NCBI RefSeq assembly: GCF_030297555.1
Contig: NZ_AP028136.1
Location: 1,054,001-1,118,000, forward strand
Length of the DNA: 64,000 bases
Direction: 5' to 3'
Origin: Polynucleobacter sp. HIN5
Lineage (GTDB): Bacteria > Pseudomonadota > Gammaproteobacteria > Burkholderiales > Burkholderiaceae
Shown: positions 1 through 11,751 of the stretch, in pieces
Numbering within the stretch: position 1 is the stretch's first letter
Layout: every line of letters starts with the position of its first letter
Translations under genes and position numbers: made by a program
The notes under the pieces: model-generated
Databases searched by the model: none
What the model saw: only the letters and a program-made list of their open reading frames with translations
What the model was told of the DNA's origin: nothing

Positions 1-701
1 GGGATGTGCTTGAGCAAATCGTCCAAACTGGTTTTAGGGGACTTCATCAAAGCCACGGCGGCGCTTGCCACCTCGCGCAAGTTATGCGATGGAATTTCGG
101 TCGCCATACCCACGGCAATGCCGGAGGCGCCATTGAGTAAAACAAATGGCAGACGTGCTGGGAGTAATTTCGGCTCTTTAAACGAACCATCGTAGTTGGG
201 CACAAAATCGATCGTACCCTCATCAATCTCAGATAGCAGCAGGCTCGCAATCTTAGTCAAGCGTGCTTCGGTATAACGCATCGCCGCAGCCCCATCACCA
301 TCGCGCGAGCCGAAGTTGCCTTGACCATCAATGAGTGGATAGCGTAACGAGAAATCCTGTGCCAAGCGCACCAGGGCATCGTAGGCCGATTGATCGCCGT
401 GTGGATGGAACTTACCTAAGACATCACCAACCACGCGCGCACTCTTAACTGGCTTCGCATCAGCACGCAAGCCCATCTCGTTCATGGCAAACAGAATGCG
501 ACGTTGCACGGGCTTTTGGCCATCAGCAACTTCGGGTAATGCGCGCCCTTTGACCACACTAATCGCGTAATCAAGGTACGCACGCTCAGCGTAGATGCCT
601 AAGGATAAGAACTCCTCAGGGTTAGCGGGATTTGCTTTGGGCCGCTCTTGAGTAAAGAGATCCCCCTGCTCAGGAATTGCTTTCTTATTTTTAGTCGCCA
701 T
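1..701 (-). CDS. parC: DNA topoisomerase IV subunit A (partial)
   Basis: Breakage-reunion subunit of topoisomerase IV, which decatenates daughter chromosomes together with ParE. About 233 N-terminal codons are present; the rest lies beyond the left edge. The protein starts [16 protein letters not shown] and then shows the GyrA/ParC winged-helix core: [41 protein letters not shown] and the active-site region [10 protein letters not shown], whose Tyr forms the covalent DNA link. It lies 8 bases downstream of parE, with AGGA overlapping the parE stop as ribosome site, so the two are one operon. The partner parE and the short N-terminal leader favour ParC over GyrA. Confidence 0.93.
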   Translation of the reverse strand, partial: MATKNKKAIPEQGDLFTQERPKANPANPEEFLSLGIYAERAYLDYAISVVKGRALPEVADGQKPVQRRILFAMNEMGLRADAKPVKSARVVGDVLGKFHPHGDQSAYDALVRLAQDFSLRYPLIDGQGNFGSRDGDGAAAMRYTEARLTKIASLLLSEIDEGTIDFVPNYDGSFKEPKLLPARLPFVLLNGASGIAVGMATEIPSHNLREVASAAVALMKSPKTSLDDLLKHI

Positions 702-709
702 GCTGTGTC

Positions 710-2698
710 CTAAATGTCGGCTTCTACTTCATTACCGCGCTCTTCTAACCAATCGCGGCGTGCGCCAGATTCTGCTTTGCCCATCAACATGTCCATGGTC
801 TTAATGGTCTCGCTCTCACTCATCTCGCCCAAGGTCACCGGCAAGAGACGACGAGTATCTGGATTCAAGGTGGTATCCCACAGTTGCTCAGCACTCATCT
901 CACCTAAGCCCTTAAAGCGCGAGATTTGCCAGGCGCCCTCGCGCACACCGTCTTTGCGCAGCTTATCTTCAATGGCAGTTAGTTCGCCCTCATCAAGTGC
1001 GTAGATCTTCTGTGCGGGCTTCTTACCACGCGCAGGTGCGTCCACGCGATACAGTGGTGGTCGCGCAATGTAGACATGACCGTTCTCGACCAAGCGTGGG
1101 AAGTGTTTATAAAAAAGTGTGAGCAGCAGCACCTGAATATGCGAGCCATCCACATCGGCATCGGACAGTATGCAAATCTTGCCGTAGCGTAAGTTGCCCA
1201 AGTTGGGCTCATCACCGGGCCCGTGGGGATCAACCCCAATCGCTACTGCAATATCGTGCACTTCATTGTTCGCAAAGAGCCGATCACGCTCGGTCTCCCA
1301 GGTATTTAACACCTTACCGCGTAAGGGCAAAATCGCTTGGTACTCTTTATTACGACCCATCTTGGCGGAACCACCGGCGGAGTCGCCCTCCACCAAGAAG
1401 ATCTCATTTAAAAGAATGTCTTCGCTCTCACAGTCGGTGAGCTTGCCAGGCAGTACCGCGACACCCGAAGATTTTTTCTTTTCCACCTTTTGCCCAGCGC
1501 GGGTGCGCGCTTGCGCTTGCTTAATGACGAGCTCTGCAAGTGCTTTGCCGTAATCAACATGTTGGTTGAGCCAGAGCTCAAGTGCTGACTTCACAAAGCC
1601 AGAGACCAAGCGCACGGCATCGCGGGAGTTCAGGCGCTCTTTGATCTGTCCCTGGAACTGGGGATCTAACACTTTGGCAGACAATATGAATGAGGCCCGA
1701 GCAAAGACATCTTCCGGCATGAGCTTCACACCCTTGGGTTGTAAAGCGTGGATCTCGACAAAACTTTTGACCGCATTAAAGAGTCCTTCGCGCAAACCGC
1801 TCTCATGCGTACCGCCCGCTGGAGTGGGGATAAGGTTCACGTAACTCTCACGCACCGGCGCACCCTCTTCGGTCCAACTCACCACCCAAGCGGCGCCCTC
1901 ACCTTCGGCAAAGGCTTCTTCATCCCCTGTGCCGCTGGCGTAATGCTCGCCCTCAAACGCAGGAATCACTGGGGCACTATGGCCACCTTGTGCCAAGGCT
2001 TCATCGAGGTAACCTTTTAGTCCTTGGGTGTAGAGCCAGGATTGGCTTTGACCGTTTTTCTCATGTACGAGCGTGACCTTGACGCCCGGCAAGAGCACTG
2101 CCTTGGAGCGCAAGAGACGTTCGAGGTCGGCCATGGGGATGGTGGCGCTATCAAAGTACTTGGGATTGGGCCAGACACGCACTTTGGTGCCATGCGCTTT
2201 ATCGCTTTTGGTAGCCGCTTTGGATTTGAGTTTCTCGATCACATCACCATCGGCAAAGGTGATGTTCGAGACCTGTTGCTCACGCCACACTGTGACCTCT
2301 AGGCGTTTAGCGAGTGCGTTCGTAACCGACACACCAACCCCATGCAAGCCGCCAGAGAATGCATACGCACCACCACTGCCCTTTTCAAACTTACCACCGG
2401 CATGCAATTGGGTAAACACGATTTCAACGACGGGTTTTTTCTCTTGAGGGTGCATCCCCACGGGAATGCCGCGGCCATCATCCTCCACGCTCACACTGCC
2501 ATCGGTGTGTAAGGTCACCACCACTTCTTTACCGTAACCACCAAGTGCTTCGTCAGAGGCGTTATCTAAGACCTCCTGAATAATATGCAGAGGATTATCG
2601 GTACGGGTATACATGCCCGGGCGCTGACGCACCGGCTCCAAGCCTTTTAAGACTTTGATCGAGGATTCGCTGTATTGGGATGGTTTACGAGTCGCCAT
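710..2698 (-). CDS. parE: DNA topoisomerase IV subunit B
   Basis: ATPase subunit of topoisomerase IV, 662 residues, full length for the short ParE type. The GHKL ATPase motifs are visible: [23 protein letters not shown] and [14 protein letters not shown] in the first 130 residues. The transducer domain follows, then the TOPRIM motifs [15 protein letters not shown] and DADVDGSHI near residues 435-520, and the C-terminal [14 protein letters not shown] block. It is the first gene of the parE-parC operon and is divergent from the CoA-transferase gene. Only 59 bases separate the two starts, so both promoters must lie there or overlap the coding ends. Confidence 0.96.
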   Translation of the reverse strand: MATRKPSQYSESSIKVLKGLEPVRQRPGMYTRTDNPLHIIQEVLDNASDEALGGYGKEVVVTLHTDGSVSVEDDGRGIPVGMHPQEKKPVVEIVFTQLHAGGKFEKGSGGAYAFSGGLHGVGVSVTNALAKRLEVTVWREQQVSNITFADGDVIEKLKSKAATKSDKAHGTKVRVWPNPKYFDSATIPMADLERLLRSKAVLLPGVKVTLVHEKNGQSQSWLYTQGLKGYLDEALAQGGHSAPVIPAFEGEHYASGTGDEEAFAEGEGAAWVVSWTEEGAPVRESYVNLIPTPAGGTHESGLREGLFNAVKSFVEIHALQPKGVKLMPEDVFARASFILSAKVLDPQFQGQIKERLNSRDAVRLVSGFVKSALELWLNQHVDYGKALAELVIKQAQARTRAGQKVEKKKSSGVAVLPGKLTDCESEDILLNEIFLVEGDSAGGSAKMGRNKEYQAILPLRGKVLNTWETERDRLFANNEVHDIAVAIGVDPHGPGDEPNLGNLRYGKICILSDADVDGSHIQVLLLTLFYKHFPRLVENGHVYIARPPLYRVDAPARGKKPAQKIYALDEGELTAIEDKLRKDGVREGAWQISRFKGLGEMSAEQLWDTTLNPDTRRLLPVTLGEMSESETIKTMDMLMGKAESGARRDWLEERGNEVEADI

Positions 2699-2757
2699 GC
2701 GCAGAAATTGTAGTCATATCCCAAAGGCGTGTGACAAAAGCGTGGGAAAATAAGCCC

Positions 2758-3975
2758 ATGGGAGCATTAAGTCATATTCGAGTATTAGATCTGAGCCGGG
2801 TATTAGCGGGTCCGTGGTGTGCTCAGAACTTAGCTGATTTGGGTGCTCAGGTGATTAAAGTGGAGCGCCCGGGCGCAGGTGACGATACCCGCCATTGGGG
2901 CCCTCCCTTTGCTAAAGACCCCAATGGTCAAGACACCACCGAGTCAGCGTATTACATCTCGATTAATCGTAATAAGAAATCCATCACGCTCGATATCAGC
3001 ACCCCCGAGGGTCAAGCGATTGTGCGCGATCTGGTCAAGACCTCCGATGTGGTGATTGAGAACTACAAAGTGGGACAGTTAGCGAAGTACGGTCTTGACT
3101 ATCCATCATTATGTGCGATCAAGCCCAATCTCATTTATTGCTCGATCACCGGCTTTGGTCAAACTGGCCCTTATCAACATCGCCCTGGCTATGACTTTAT
3201 CTTGCAAGGCATGGGTGGCTTCATGAGCATTACCGGTGAAGCGGATCATTTACCGGGTGGCGGCCCTCAAAAGGCTGGGGTTGCGATTGTGGATTTATTT
3301 ACAGGGATGTATGCCAGCTCCGCGATTCTTGCGGCGGTGATTCATCGTGATCGCAGCGGTGAAGGTCAATACATTGATATGGCTCTCCTCGATACTCAAG
3401 TAGCGATGCTTGCCAATATCTCCAGTAATTATTTATGCAGCGGAGTCTCGCCGCATCGCTGGGGCAATGCTCACCCTAATGTGGTGCCGTATCAAACCTT
3501 TCAGACCTCAGACAGTTGGATCATTGTGGCAGTCGGTAACGATAGTCAGTTTCGTAACTTCGTGAAAGTTGGTAACCGCGAGGCTCTTGCTGACGATCCG
3601 CGCTTTGCAAGCAACCCCGCGCGCATTGAGCACCGCGCTGCATTAATCCCACTGTTAGCCGAGATGGTGAAGGAGAAGACCAAGGCGCAGTGGATTTCTT
3701 TATTGGAGACGGCAGGTGTGCCATGTGGGCCCATTAATAACTTGCAAGAGGTGTTTGAGAACGAGCAAGTGATCTCGCGTGGGATTGAGATGCGCGTGCC
3801 CCATCCAACCGCCGGCACCATGAAATTGGTCGCCAGCCCAATGCGTCTATCTAAAACTCCTGCAGAAATACGCATGCCACCCCCACTGTTGGGACAACAC
3901 ACCGATGAGGTCTTGCACGAACTGGGTATGAGTGCTTCACAAATTAGCGAGCTGCACCAGAAAGGCATTGTGTGA
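2758..3975 (+). CDS. CaiB/BaiF family (class III) CoA-transferase
   Basis: Predicted family III CoA-transferase that moves CoA between carboxylic acids; the substrate is unknown. It has 405 residues, the usual family length. The N-terminal block RVLDLSRVLAGPWCAQNLADLGAQVIKVE and the RPGYDF motif containing the catalytic Asp (residue 146) are both present. I chose the ATG at 2758: an upstream in-frame ATG exists but would run into the divergent parE coding region, and homology begins right after 2758. The stop overlaps the start of the following MFS gene by four bases, so the two are coupled; uptake plus CoA activation of one organic acid is a fair guess. Confidence 0.9.
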   Translation: MGALSHIRVLDLSRVLAGPWCAQNLADLGAQVIKVERPGAGDDTRHWGPPFAKDPNGQDTTESAYYISINRNKKSITLDISTPEGQAIVRDLVKTSDVVIENYKVGQLAKYGLDYPSLCAIKPNLIYCSITGFGQTGPYQHRPGYDFILQGMGGFMSITGEADHLPGGGPQKAGVAIVDLFTGMYASSAILAAVIHRDRSGEGQYIDMALLDTQVAMLANISSNYLCSGVSPHRWGNAHPNVVPYQTFQTSDSWIIVAVGNDSQFRNFVKVGNREALADDPRFASNPARIEHRAALIPLLAEMVKEKTKAQWISLLETAGVPCGPINNLQEVFENEQVISRGIEMRVPHPTAGTMKLVASPMRLSKTPAEIRMPPPLLGQHTDEVLHELGMSASQISELHQKGIV

Positions 3976-5195
3976 CCCAACGCGCGCCCAGCCTATCGAT
4001 GCTTCAAGTGCTGATCTTTGGCAGTTTGATGGTGACCCTTTCCATGGGGATTCGTCATGGCTTTGGTCTCTTTAATATGCCCATCACCTCCGCCAACGGT
4101 TGGGGGCGTGAGACCTTCGCATTAGCGATTGCCCTACAAAATTTGATTTGGGGATTTGCTCAACCCGTCGCTGGTGCGCTTGCCGATCGCTATGGTCCGT
4201 TCAAGATCATGATTCTGGGTGGATTCTTATATGCCGTGGGTCTGATTGGTATGGCGCTCACTAATGATCCTTTGCTGTTTCATTTGGCAGGTGGCCTATC
4301 AATTGGTATTGGTCTAGCGGCGACGACCTACAGCGTGGTGTACGGCATTATTGGTCGTAATGTATCACCCCAGAAACGCGTCTGGGCGATGGGGGTTACT
4401 GCAGCGGCCGGCTCCTTTGGTCAGTTTTTGATGATGCCGCTTGAGCAAGGCTTGATTAGCAACTTTGGAGCCAGCGAAGCACTCATTTATTTAGGACTCA
4501 TGGCTTCACTCATGATCCCGATTGCGTTTTTCTTACGCGAGACCGGTTTTGCGCCCAATCAAGCGGGTGATCAAACCATCCGACAGGCTCTTAACGAAGC
4601 GATTGGTAATCGCAACTTTCGTTTCTTGATGATGGGTTACTTTGTGTGCGGCTTTCAGGTGATCTTTATTTCGGTTCACCTCGCGCCCTATCTCAAGGAT
4701 ATGTCGGCGATCTATCCGGGCATCAACGGTGCAACGGTTGCCACCACTGCCTTGGCCTTGATTGGACTATTTAATGTGATTGGTACCTACTACGCTGGGG
4801 TCTTGGGTGCACGCTTCCCTAAGCGGTTTTTACTCTCAGGCATTTACTTCACACGCTCGCTAGCGATTGCCCTCTTTTTATTGTTACCCCTCTCCTCGAT
4901 GAGCACCTATGTATTTGCTGCCGTGATGGGGGTACTTTGGCTCTCCACCATTCCACTGACGAATGCGATCGTCGCTCAGATTTTTGGGGTCAAGTACCTC
5001 ACCATGCTCTCGGGGGTGGTGTTCTTCTCCCATCAATTAGGGAGCTTTTGTGGTGCCTACTTTGGTGGCTACCTCTACGATCTCACCGGCTCTTATCAGA
5101 TCGTATGGGGCATTGCCATGGCCCTCGGGGTCTTTGCCGGTCTGATTAATTTACCGATCCGCGAGGAACCCTTGCAGCGCCCGGCAAGCGCATGA
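3972..5195 (+). CDS. MFS transporter
   Basis: Major facilitator superfamily permease, 407 residues with about 12 hydrophobic segments. The MFS motif A is visible as GALADRYGPFKIM between helices 2 and 3. The start is a GTG overlapping the TGA of the CoA-transferase by four bases, which points to translational coupling. The overall type resembles oxalate/formate and monocarboxylate antiporters (OFA-like) rather than drug exporters. The substrate is not readable from the sequence; the CoA-transferase neighbour suggests a small carboxylic acid. Confidence 0.88.
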   Translation: MTQRAPSLSMLQVLIFGSLMVTLSMGIRHGFGLFNMPITSANGWGRETFALAIALQNLIWGFAQPVAGALADRYGPFKIMILGGFLYAVGLIGMALTNDPLLFHLAGGLSIGIGLAATTYSVVYGIIGRNVSPQKRVWAMGVTAAAGSFGQFLMMPLEQGLISNFGASEALIYLGLMASLMIPIAFFLRETGFAPNQAGDQTIRQALNEAIGNRNFRFLMMGYFVCGFQVIFISVHLAPYLKDMSAIYPGINGATVATTALALIGLFNVIGTYYAGVLGARFPKRFLLSGIYFTRSLAIALFLLLPLSSMSTYVFAAVMGVLWLSTIPLTNAIVAQIFGVKYLTMLSGVVFFSHQLGSFCGAYFGGYLYDLTGSYQIVWGIAMALGVFAGLINLPIREEPLQRPASA

Positions 5196-5246
5196 GGACG
5201 TAGTGATTCTGTGGCGATGACCACCTGCTTTCGGTAGAATGCATTC

Positions 5247-5405
5247 ATGAGCCAATCCGCATCAATGACTTCAACTCTGACTAGAAAGAAGATTGCTCTC
5301 TACGCAGTTGTTGTGATCCTTCTAATGCTGGTCTTTGCGCTCTACTTCATTCCAGAGGTTGTGATTGGTTTAGCTGAGCAAGCATGGGCCCTGTGTGGCT
5401 GGTAA
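5247..5405 (+). CDS. Small single-pass membrane protein, unknown
   Basis: A 52-codon reading frame starting MSQSASMTSTLTRKK and followed by one strongly hydrophobic helix (residues about 17-35), then a short polar tail ending in CGW. The basic patch before the helix predicts the N-terminus inside the cytoplasm. It sits between the MFS gene and tRNA-Arg, with its stop just before the tRNA. No family is recognised and no strong ribosome site is seen, so it may not be translated. Confidence 0.45.
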   Translation: MSQSASMTSTLTRKKIALYAVVVILLMLVFALYFIPEVVIGLAEQAWALCGW

Positions 5406-5411
5406 TCCCCT

Positions 5412-5486
5412 CCCGCTGTAGCACAATGGATAGTGCAATCGCCTCCTAAGCGATAGATCCAGGTTCGACTCCTGGCAGGGGGACCA
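5412..5486 (+). tRNA. tRNA-Arg (anticodon CCT)
   Basis: Cloverleaf read by eye: D arm GCAC/GTGC, anticodon stem ATCGC/GCGAT with loop CTCCTAA, T arm CCAGG TTCGACT CCTGG, discriminator A and encoded CCA. The acceptor stem is CCCGCTG against CAGGGGG, which leaves a G-G mismatch at pair 4-69; the other six pairs are standard. The anticodon CCT decodes the rare AGG codon. Confidence 0.92.
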
Positions 5487-5602
5487 AATTTAGTCATAAC
5501 GCATTGATTGTTGAATTAGGAAAACTACTGAGCTGATTCAATCCCAATGTGTCACGCAATTGTTACGTCTTTGAATTCATGCGCGATCGATTAGTGATGA
5601 AG

Positions 5603-5625
5603 TTATCCACAGCGTGTGTGGACAA
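5603..5625. promoter_or_regulatory. Inverted pair of DnaA-box-like 9-mers
   Basis: TTATCCACA at 5603-5611 matches the strong DnaA-box consensus exactly. TGTGGACAA at 5617-5625 is the inverted TTGTCCACA, one base off. They lie in the 256-base gap between tRNA-Arg and the Nudix gene. No dnaA, dnaN or AT-rich iteron block is nearby, so an origin is not claimed; DnaA titration or transcriptional control is possible. Confidence 0.45.
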
Positions 5626-5671
5626 GATGATAAAAATTTTCCTAAGTGCTGATTTTTAAACGAGTGAGCTA

Positions 5672-5694
5672 GCATGCTCAAAATTTGAGCATGC
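5672..5694. promoter_or_regulatory. 11-bp perfect palindrome upstream of the Nudix gene
   Basis: GCATGCTCAAA, a single A, then TTTGAGCATGC: two perfect 11-base arms, 48 bases before the Nudix start. It could be an operator. As a transcript it would form a hairpin with almost no loop and no T-run, so a terminator is less likely. Confidence 0.45.
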
Positions 5695-5742
5695 GTTACC
5701 CAACATTATTTCTTAGTAAATAAGTTGGCTTAAACTTGACTC

Positions 5743-6567
5743 ATGTCAACAATCCCTGTAAGCACACTCGCCGCTCTCGAAGAGATGTTGCAAAACGCGA
5801 GTTGCCATTTGCCCCACGCGTGCTTACCGATTCTGTTGGGTGATCGCACCGTCGGTCATCTCGTCCCTGAATTTACCCCCTTCGTGATCGAGAGTTTACA
5901 AAACGACCCGATTGCCCATCTGAATGTGAGTGCGCGTGGTTTGTCTTTAGCAGCAGTTCCTCCTGCCCACCTCAGTGCCAGTTTGCGCGTCTTGGCGATG
6001 AGGATGCGTGACGCTGGATTGATCCCCGCGTGGCGTAATGAGGAGTTTGCATTCTATGGTGCTGATGGTCATGAGTACTTTCGGGTCGAGCGCGCGGCGT
6101 TTCGTAGTCTTGGGGTGCAAAGTCAAGCGGCGCACATCAATGGCGTTGCTGCCAATGGCCAACTGTGGGTGGGGAGACGCAGCGAGAGTAAGCAAATTGA
6201 TCCCGGCAAGCTTGATAACCTCGCCGCTGGCGGTATTAGCGCCTCGGAGACCGTGGTGCATTGCGCCATTCGGGAGCTCTGGGAAGAAGCAGGTATTCCC
6301 GAGCCGATCGCCAGTGCCATTACTCCAGCAGGCAAGCTACTCATTAGCCGCCCTCACCCACCGCATGGGATCCACCATGAAAGCCTCTTCATCTTTGATC
6401 TTGTCTTGCCTTCGCAATTAGTTCCCATGAATCACGATGGTGAGGTTAGTGGCTTTATCCAACTAGATCTCGCGGAGGCTGCCGCCCGCATCCTGGCCGA
6501 TGAGTTCACGACCGATGCCGCCTTGGTAACCGCCGACTTGATATTGCGCCGCAACCGGATGGCTTGA
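5743..6567 (+). CDS. Nudix hydrolase with DUF4743 domain (Tnr3-type, damaged-ThDP phosphatase)
   Basis: 274 residues: an N-terminal DUF4743-like region (about 1-125) and a Nudix domain. The Nudix box is complete at residues 163-185, fitting GX5EX7REUXEEXGU with the core RELWEEAGI. Family knowledge: the Nudix part of yeast Tnr3 and its relatives removes a phosphate from oxidised (oxo- and oxy-) thiamin diphosphate, preventing its use by enzymes. The gene lies directly upstream of the TPP riboswitch and thiC operon, which supports a thiamine-repair role. It has its own upstream region and is not under the riboswitch. The exact substrate here is inferred. Confidence 0.82.
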   Translation: MSTIPVSTLAALEEMLQNASCHLPHACLPILLGDRTVGHLVPEFTPFVIESLQNDPIAHLNVSARGLSLAAVPPAHLSASLRVLAMRMRDAGLIPAWRNEEFAFYGADGHEYFRVERAAFRSLGVQSQAAHINGVAANGQLWVGRRSESKQIDPGKLDNLAAGGISASETVVHCAIRELWEEAGIPEPIASAITPAGKLLISRPHPPHGIHHESLFIFDLVLPSQLVPMNHDGEVSGFIQLDLAEAAARILADEFTTDAALVTADLILRRNRMA

Positions 6568-6620
6568 TGAAGCTCAAGGATGGGCTTGGGGGATTCGTGG
6601 TTAAATAGGGTCACAAGGAT

Positions 6621-8655
<2,035 letters not shown>

Positions 8656-8663
8656 GTCTTGAA

Positions 8664-9779
8664 ATGAGCATGTCGTATGCCATCGTCGGTGCCGGCCTCA
8701 TGGGTCGGATGATGGCGTATGCCCTCACCAAATCTGGTGCACGCGTTGAACTGTTCGAACGGAGCGGCCCCGATGCGGAGCACTCGGCAGCACGGGTTGC
8801 CGCGTCGATGCTAGCGCCTCTTGCCGAATCCGCGATTACCGAAGCACCCGTGGTGCGCATGGGCTTATACGGTCTTGATCGTTGGAAGCAGCTCATTACT
8901 GAACTGAATACGCAAGTATCTCAACAGACCTACTTTCAGCAAGACGGCACCCTGGTTTTGTGGCATCGCCTTGATGCACCCGAGGCCCAGCGCTTTGCGG
9001 AGCATCTTGAGCGCAATGTGCGCATGAACCCAGCGCTAGCCACTCCCTGGCATCTCGATAGCAAGGCACTCACCGAGCTTGAGCCTGCCGTGGCGGAACG
9101 CTTTACCCAAGGTCTCTTTTTGCCTCGCGAGGGCCAGCTCGATAATCGCCAACTCTTAAGCGCTCTATTGGAGTTCTTAACCAAAGCGCAGGTGCTGATG
9201 CATTGGCATCAGGCGGTGGAGCCCCATGACCTACGTAGCCGTGGCTTTGATTGGGTGATTGATTGCCGTGGCTTGGGGGCCAGAGCCAGTTGGGCCGATA
9301 CTCGCAATCCCCTGCGTGGGGTTCGAGGGGAGGTGATTCGGGTGTATGCGCCCGAGGTCAAGCTCAAGCGCCCTACGCGCTTAATCCATCCCCGCTATCC
9401 CATCTATATTGCCCCCAAAGAGAACGATCTGTATGTGATTGGGGCTTCTGAGATCGAGTCCGATGATCTCTCGCCCGTGAGTGTACGCTCCTCCATGGAG
9501 TTGCTCTCAGCCGCTTACTCGGTGCACTCGGGCTTTGCCGAGGCACGGATTGTGGAAGCGGCGACGCAATGCAGGCCCACCCTCAAAAATAATTTGCCGG
9601 AGATTTGCATACCTGAGCCTGGGCTCATGCAAATCAATGGGCTCTATCGCCATGGTTATTTAATTGCGCCAGCCATGATGGATGCGGCACTGCAAGTACT
9701 ACAGGGCGAATCCCAAATGCTTGCGAAACGCTTTGATTTGCAGATCCAGCAAGCTAGCTTGAGTGGATCCCTCGTATGA
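8664..9779 (+). CDS. thiO: Glycine oxidase ThiO (FAD-dependent)
   Basis: 371 residues, DAO-family flavoprotein. The N-terminal dinucleotide fold YAIVGAGLMGRMMAYAL is clear, and the C-terminal RPTLKNNLPEI and GLYRHGYLIAPAM blocks match glycine oxidases. ThiO makes the iminoglycine that ThiG joins with deoxyxylulose phosphate and thiocarboxylated ThiS. It starts 8 bases after thiC and overlaps thiS by four bases. Use of ThiO instead of ThiH implies oxygen-dependent thiazole synthesis. Confidence 0.93.
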   Translation: MSMSYAIVGAGLMGRMMAYALTKSGARVELFERSGPDAEHSAARVAASMLAPLAESAITEAPVVRMGLYGLDRWKQLITELNTQVSQQTYFQQDGTLVLWHRLDAPEAQRFAEHLERNVRMNPALATPWHLDSKALTELEPAVAERFTQGLFLPREGQLDNRQLLSALLEFLTKAQVLMHWHQAVEPHDLRSRGFDWVIDCRGLGARASWADTRNPLRGVRGEVIRVYAPEVKLKRPTRLIHPRYPIYIAPKENDLYVIGASEIESDDLSPVSVRSSMELLSAAYSVHSGFAEARIVEAATQCRPTLKNNLPEICIPEPGLMQINGLYRHGYLIAPAMMDAALQVLQGESQMLAKRFDLQIQQASLSGSLV

Positions 9780-9976
9780 TGCGCGTGCTCGTCAACCAAC
9801 AGATCCGTGAGCTTCCCCCTGCGAGCAAGGTGAGCGATCTCTTAACAGTACTCGATGCCAAACCGCCGTATGCCGTGGCGGTTAATTTGCAGTTCGTTCC
9901 CAAATCACAGCATGCGGAGTATGTTTTGCATGATAACGACTCCATTGAAATTATTTCACCGGTGACCGGTGGTTAA
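9776..9976 (+). CDS. thiS: Sulfur carrier protein ThiS
   Basis: 66-residue ubiquitin-like protein ending in the required Gly-Gly tail (ISPVTGG). The C-terminus is adenylated and thiocarboxylated and then donates sulfur to the thiazole ring on ThiG. ATG overlaps the thiO stop by four bases; thiG follows 18 bases later. No thiF is present in the window, so adenylation must be done by a ThiF/MoeB protein encoded elsewhere. Confidence 0.95.
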   Translation: MMRVLVNQQIRELPPASKVSDLLTVLDAKPPYAVAVNLQFVPKSQHAEYVLHDNDSIEIISPVTGG

Positions 9977-9994
9977 ACTATTTATTTACACCTC

Positions 9995-10807
9995 ATGACC
10001 GCTCCATTACCTACCCACCTCAACGATCCCCTCATTCTGTATGGTGAGTCGTTTGCCAGTCGCTTACTCTTGGGTACCTCACGCTATCCCTCGCCTCAGG
10101 TGCTGGAGACCGCCGTGCAACGCGCTCGCCCAGCGATGATTACAGCGAGCTTACGCCGTCAGGGCTCCGCTGCAACCGAAGCACACAGTGGCTTTTGGGA
10201 GCTCCTCAAGAAAATGGCAGTACCGGTATTACCCAATAGCGCTGGTTGCCACAGCCCACAAGAGGTGATTACCACCGCGCAGATGGCACGCGAGGTATTT
10301 GAGACCAATTGGATCAAGTTAGAGCTGATTGGGGATGATTACACTCTGCAACCCGATACCTTGCGTCTGGTACAAACTGCCGAGCATCTCATCAAAGATG
10401 GGTTTAAGGTTCTACCCTATTGCACCGAGGATCTCATTTTGTGTCAGCGCTTGGTTGATGTTGGTTGCCAAGCCGTCATGCCCTGGGCGGCACCGATTGG
10501 TACTGGTCAAGGGCCACTCAATCCCTACGCCATGCGCTTACTGCGTGAGCGATTGTCGGTTCCCTTGCTGGTAGATGCGGGCTTAGGCTTGCCATCCCAT
10601 GCTTGTACCGTGATGGAATGGGGCTTTGATGGTGTGCTCCTCAACACCGCAGTGGCACTCGCTCAGGATCCTGTTACCATGGCTTGCGCGTTCGCGGGCG
10701 CAGTTCATGCCGGTCGGCAGGCATTCTTATCGGGAGCGATGCAACCACAAGCTTCAGCGCAAGCGAGTACCCCATTAGTGGGAACCCCTTTTTGGCATCA
10801 CGAATAG
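9995..10807 (+). CDS. thiG: Thiazole synthase ThiG
   Basis: 270 residues, TIM-barrel enzyme that builds the thiazole phosphate of thiamine from deoxyxylulose 5-phosphate, iminoglycine and ThiS sulfur. The Schiff-base lysine is visible in NWIKLELIGD (Lys108), and the phosphate-binding blocks PWAAPIGTGQG and DAGLG and VLLNTAVA are intact. Fourth gene of the thiC operon. Confidence 0.96.
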   Translation: MTAPLPTHLNDPLILYGESFASRLLLGTSRYPSPQVLETAVQRARPAMITASLRRQGSAATEAHSGFWELLKKMAVPVLPNSAGCHSPQEVITTAQMAREVFETNWIKLELIGDDYTLQPDTLRLVQTAEHLIKDGFKVLPYCTEDLILCQRLVDVGCQAVMPWAAPIGTGQGPLNPYAMRLLRERLSVPLLVDAGLGLPSHACTVMEWGFDGVLLNTAVALAQDPVTMACAFAGAVHAGRQAFLSGAMQPQASAQASTPLVGTPFWHHE

Positions 10808-10816
10808 GAAGATAGT

Positions 10817-11746
10817 GTGAGTCATATTCGGGAGATGGCGAAGCAAATTGTGACGGCGCATTGCCATGATGATTTGTGCCTGCCTCTGCCAAGCTTTAGT
10901 CCAGATCAACCACCGCCCACGATTAAGACCGAGACCAGTCAAGATCAATACGAACTTGCTGGCACGATTGCGGCGATTGAGATGGGCTTTATTGAGAGTG
11001 ATGCGCGCGTTTTAGGCAAAGCCTGGTCACGTATGATCAAAGACGTGGGTGACTTTAATCCCAAGCTCTGGCCCTCACGCCCAGAGTATTTTGAGATGTT
11101 GCCCTACTCGCGCAATTCGAATCCAAAAGCCTTTAAAGAGTGTCCCAAGCGCTTGGGTCTTTACGGAGTGTTCCCCGATGCCGATTGGATTAAGCGCATG
11201 GTCGATGCTGAGCTCCCTACCGCACAGTTGCGATTTAAATCCGATGATGTAACCCAAATACGCACACAAATCCGTGAGGCGGTTGCGGCAGTTAAAGGTA
11301 GCAAGACCCTCTTGTTTATCAATGACCATTGGGAAGAAGCGATTGCAGCTGGCGCCTATGGAGTGCACTTGGGTCAGGAGGATTTAGTAAGCGCCAATTT
11401 GGATGCGATTCGTGAAGCTGGACTGCGTTTGGGGCTGAGTACCCATGGCTACGCTGAGCTGGTGATTGCGGATCGCTATTGCCCAAGTTACATTGCCATG
11501 GGTGCGGTGTTCCCGACCAATCTGAAGAAGATGCCCACTGCACCTCAAGGCTTAGGACGCTTATACGCCTATGCCAAGCTGATGCAGCACTATCCACTCG
11601 TCGCGATTGGTGGCATTGATGAGGGAAGTATTCATGCGGTGGCACAAAGTGGTGTCGGCTCAGTTGCAGTCGTGCGTGCGATTGTGGCCAGCGATGACCC
11701 CAAAGCGGCGGTCAAGCGCTTACAAGAGCTCATGAAAACTAACTAA
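10817..11746 (+). CDS. thiE: Thiamine phosphate synthase ThiE with N-terminal extension
   Basis: Couples hydroxymethylpyrimidine pyrophosphate and thiazole phosphate to thiamine phosphate. The ThiE barrel begins near residue 113 (LGLYGVFPD) and contains INDHWEEAIAAGAYGVHLGQEDL, STHGYAEL, MGAVFPTNLK and VAIGGID, all typical. About 110 residues precede it; they include a conserved-looking stretch around AAIEMGFIESDARVLGKAWSR and match no domain I know. The total of 309 residues is about 100 longer than a usual ThiE. Last gene of the operon, convergent with thiD five bases away. Confidence 0.9.
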   Translation: MSHIREMAKQIVTAHCHDDLCLPLPSFSPDQPPPTIKTETSQDQYELAGTIAAIEMGFIESDARVLGKAWSRMIKDVGDFNPKLWPSRPEYFEMLPYSRNSNPKAFKECPKRLGLYGVFPDADWIKRMVDAELPTAQLRFKSDDVTQIRTQIREAVAAVKGSKTLLFINDHWEEAIAAGAYGVHLGQEDLVSANLDAIREAGLRLGLSTHGYAELVIADRYCPSYIAMGAVFPTNLKKMPTAPQGLGRLYAYAKLMQHYPLVAIGGIDEGSIHAVAQSGVGSVAVVRAIVASDDPKAAVKRLQELMKTN

Positions 11747-11751
11747 GCAAG

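Noticed and set aside
2680..2757. Longer start for the CoA-transferase
   Set aside because: It would overlap the divergent parE start and adds residues without homology.
5603..5625. Replication origin
   Set aside because: Only two DnaA-type boxes, no dnaA/dnaN or AT-rich repeat block nearby.
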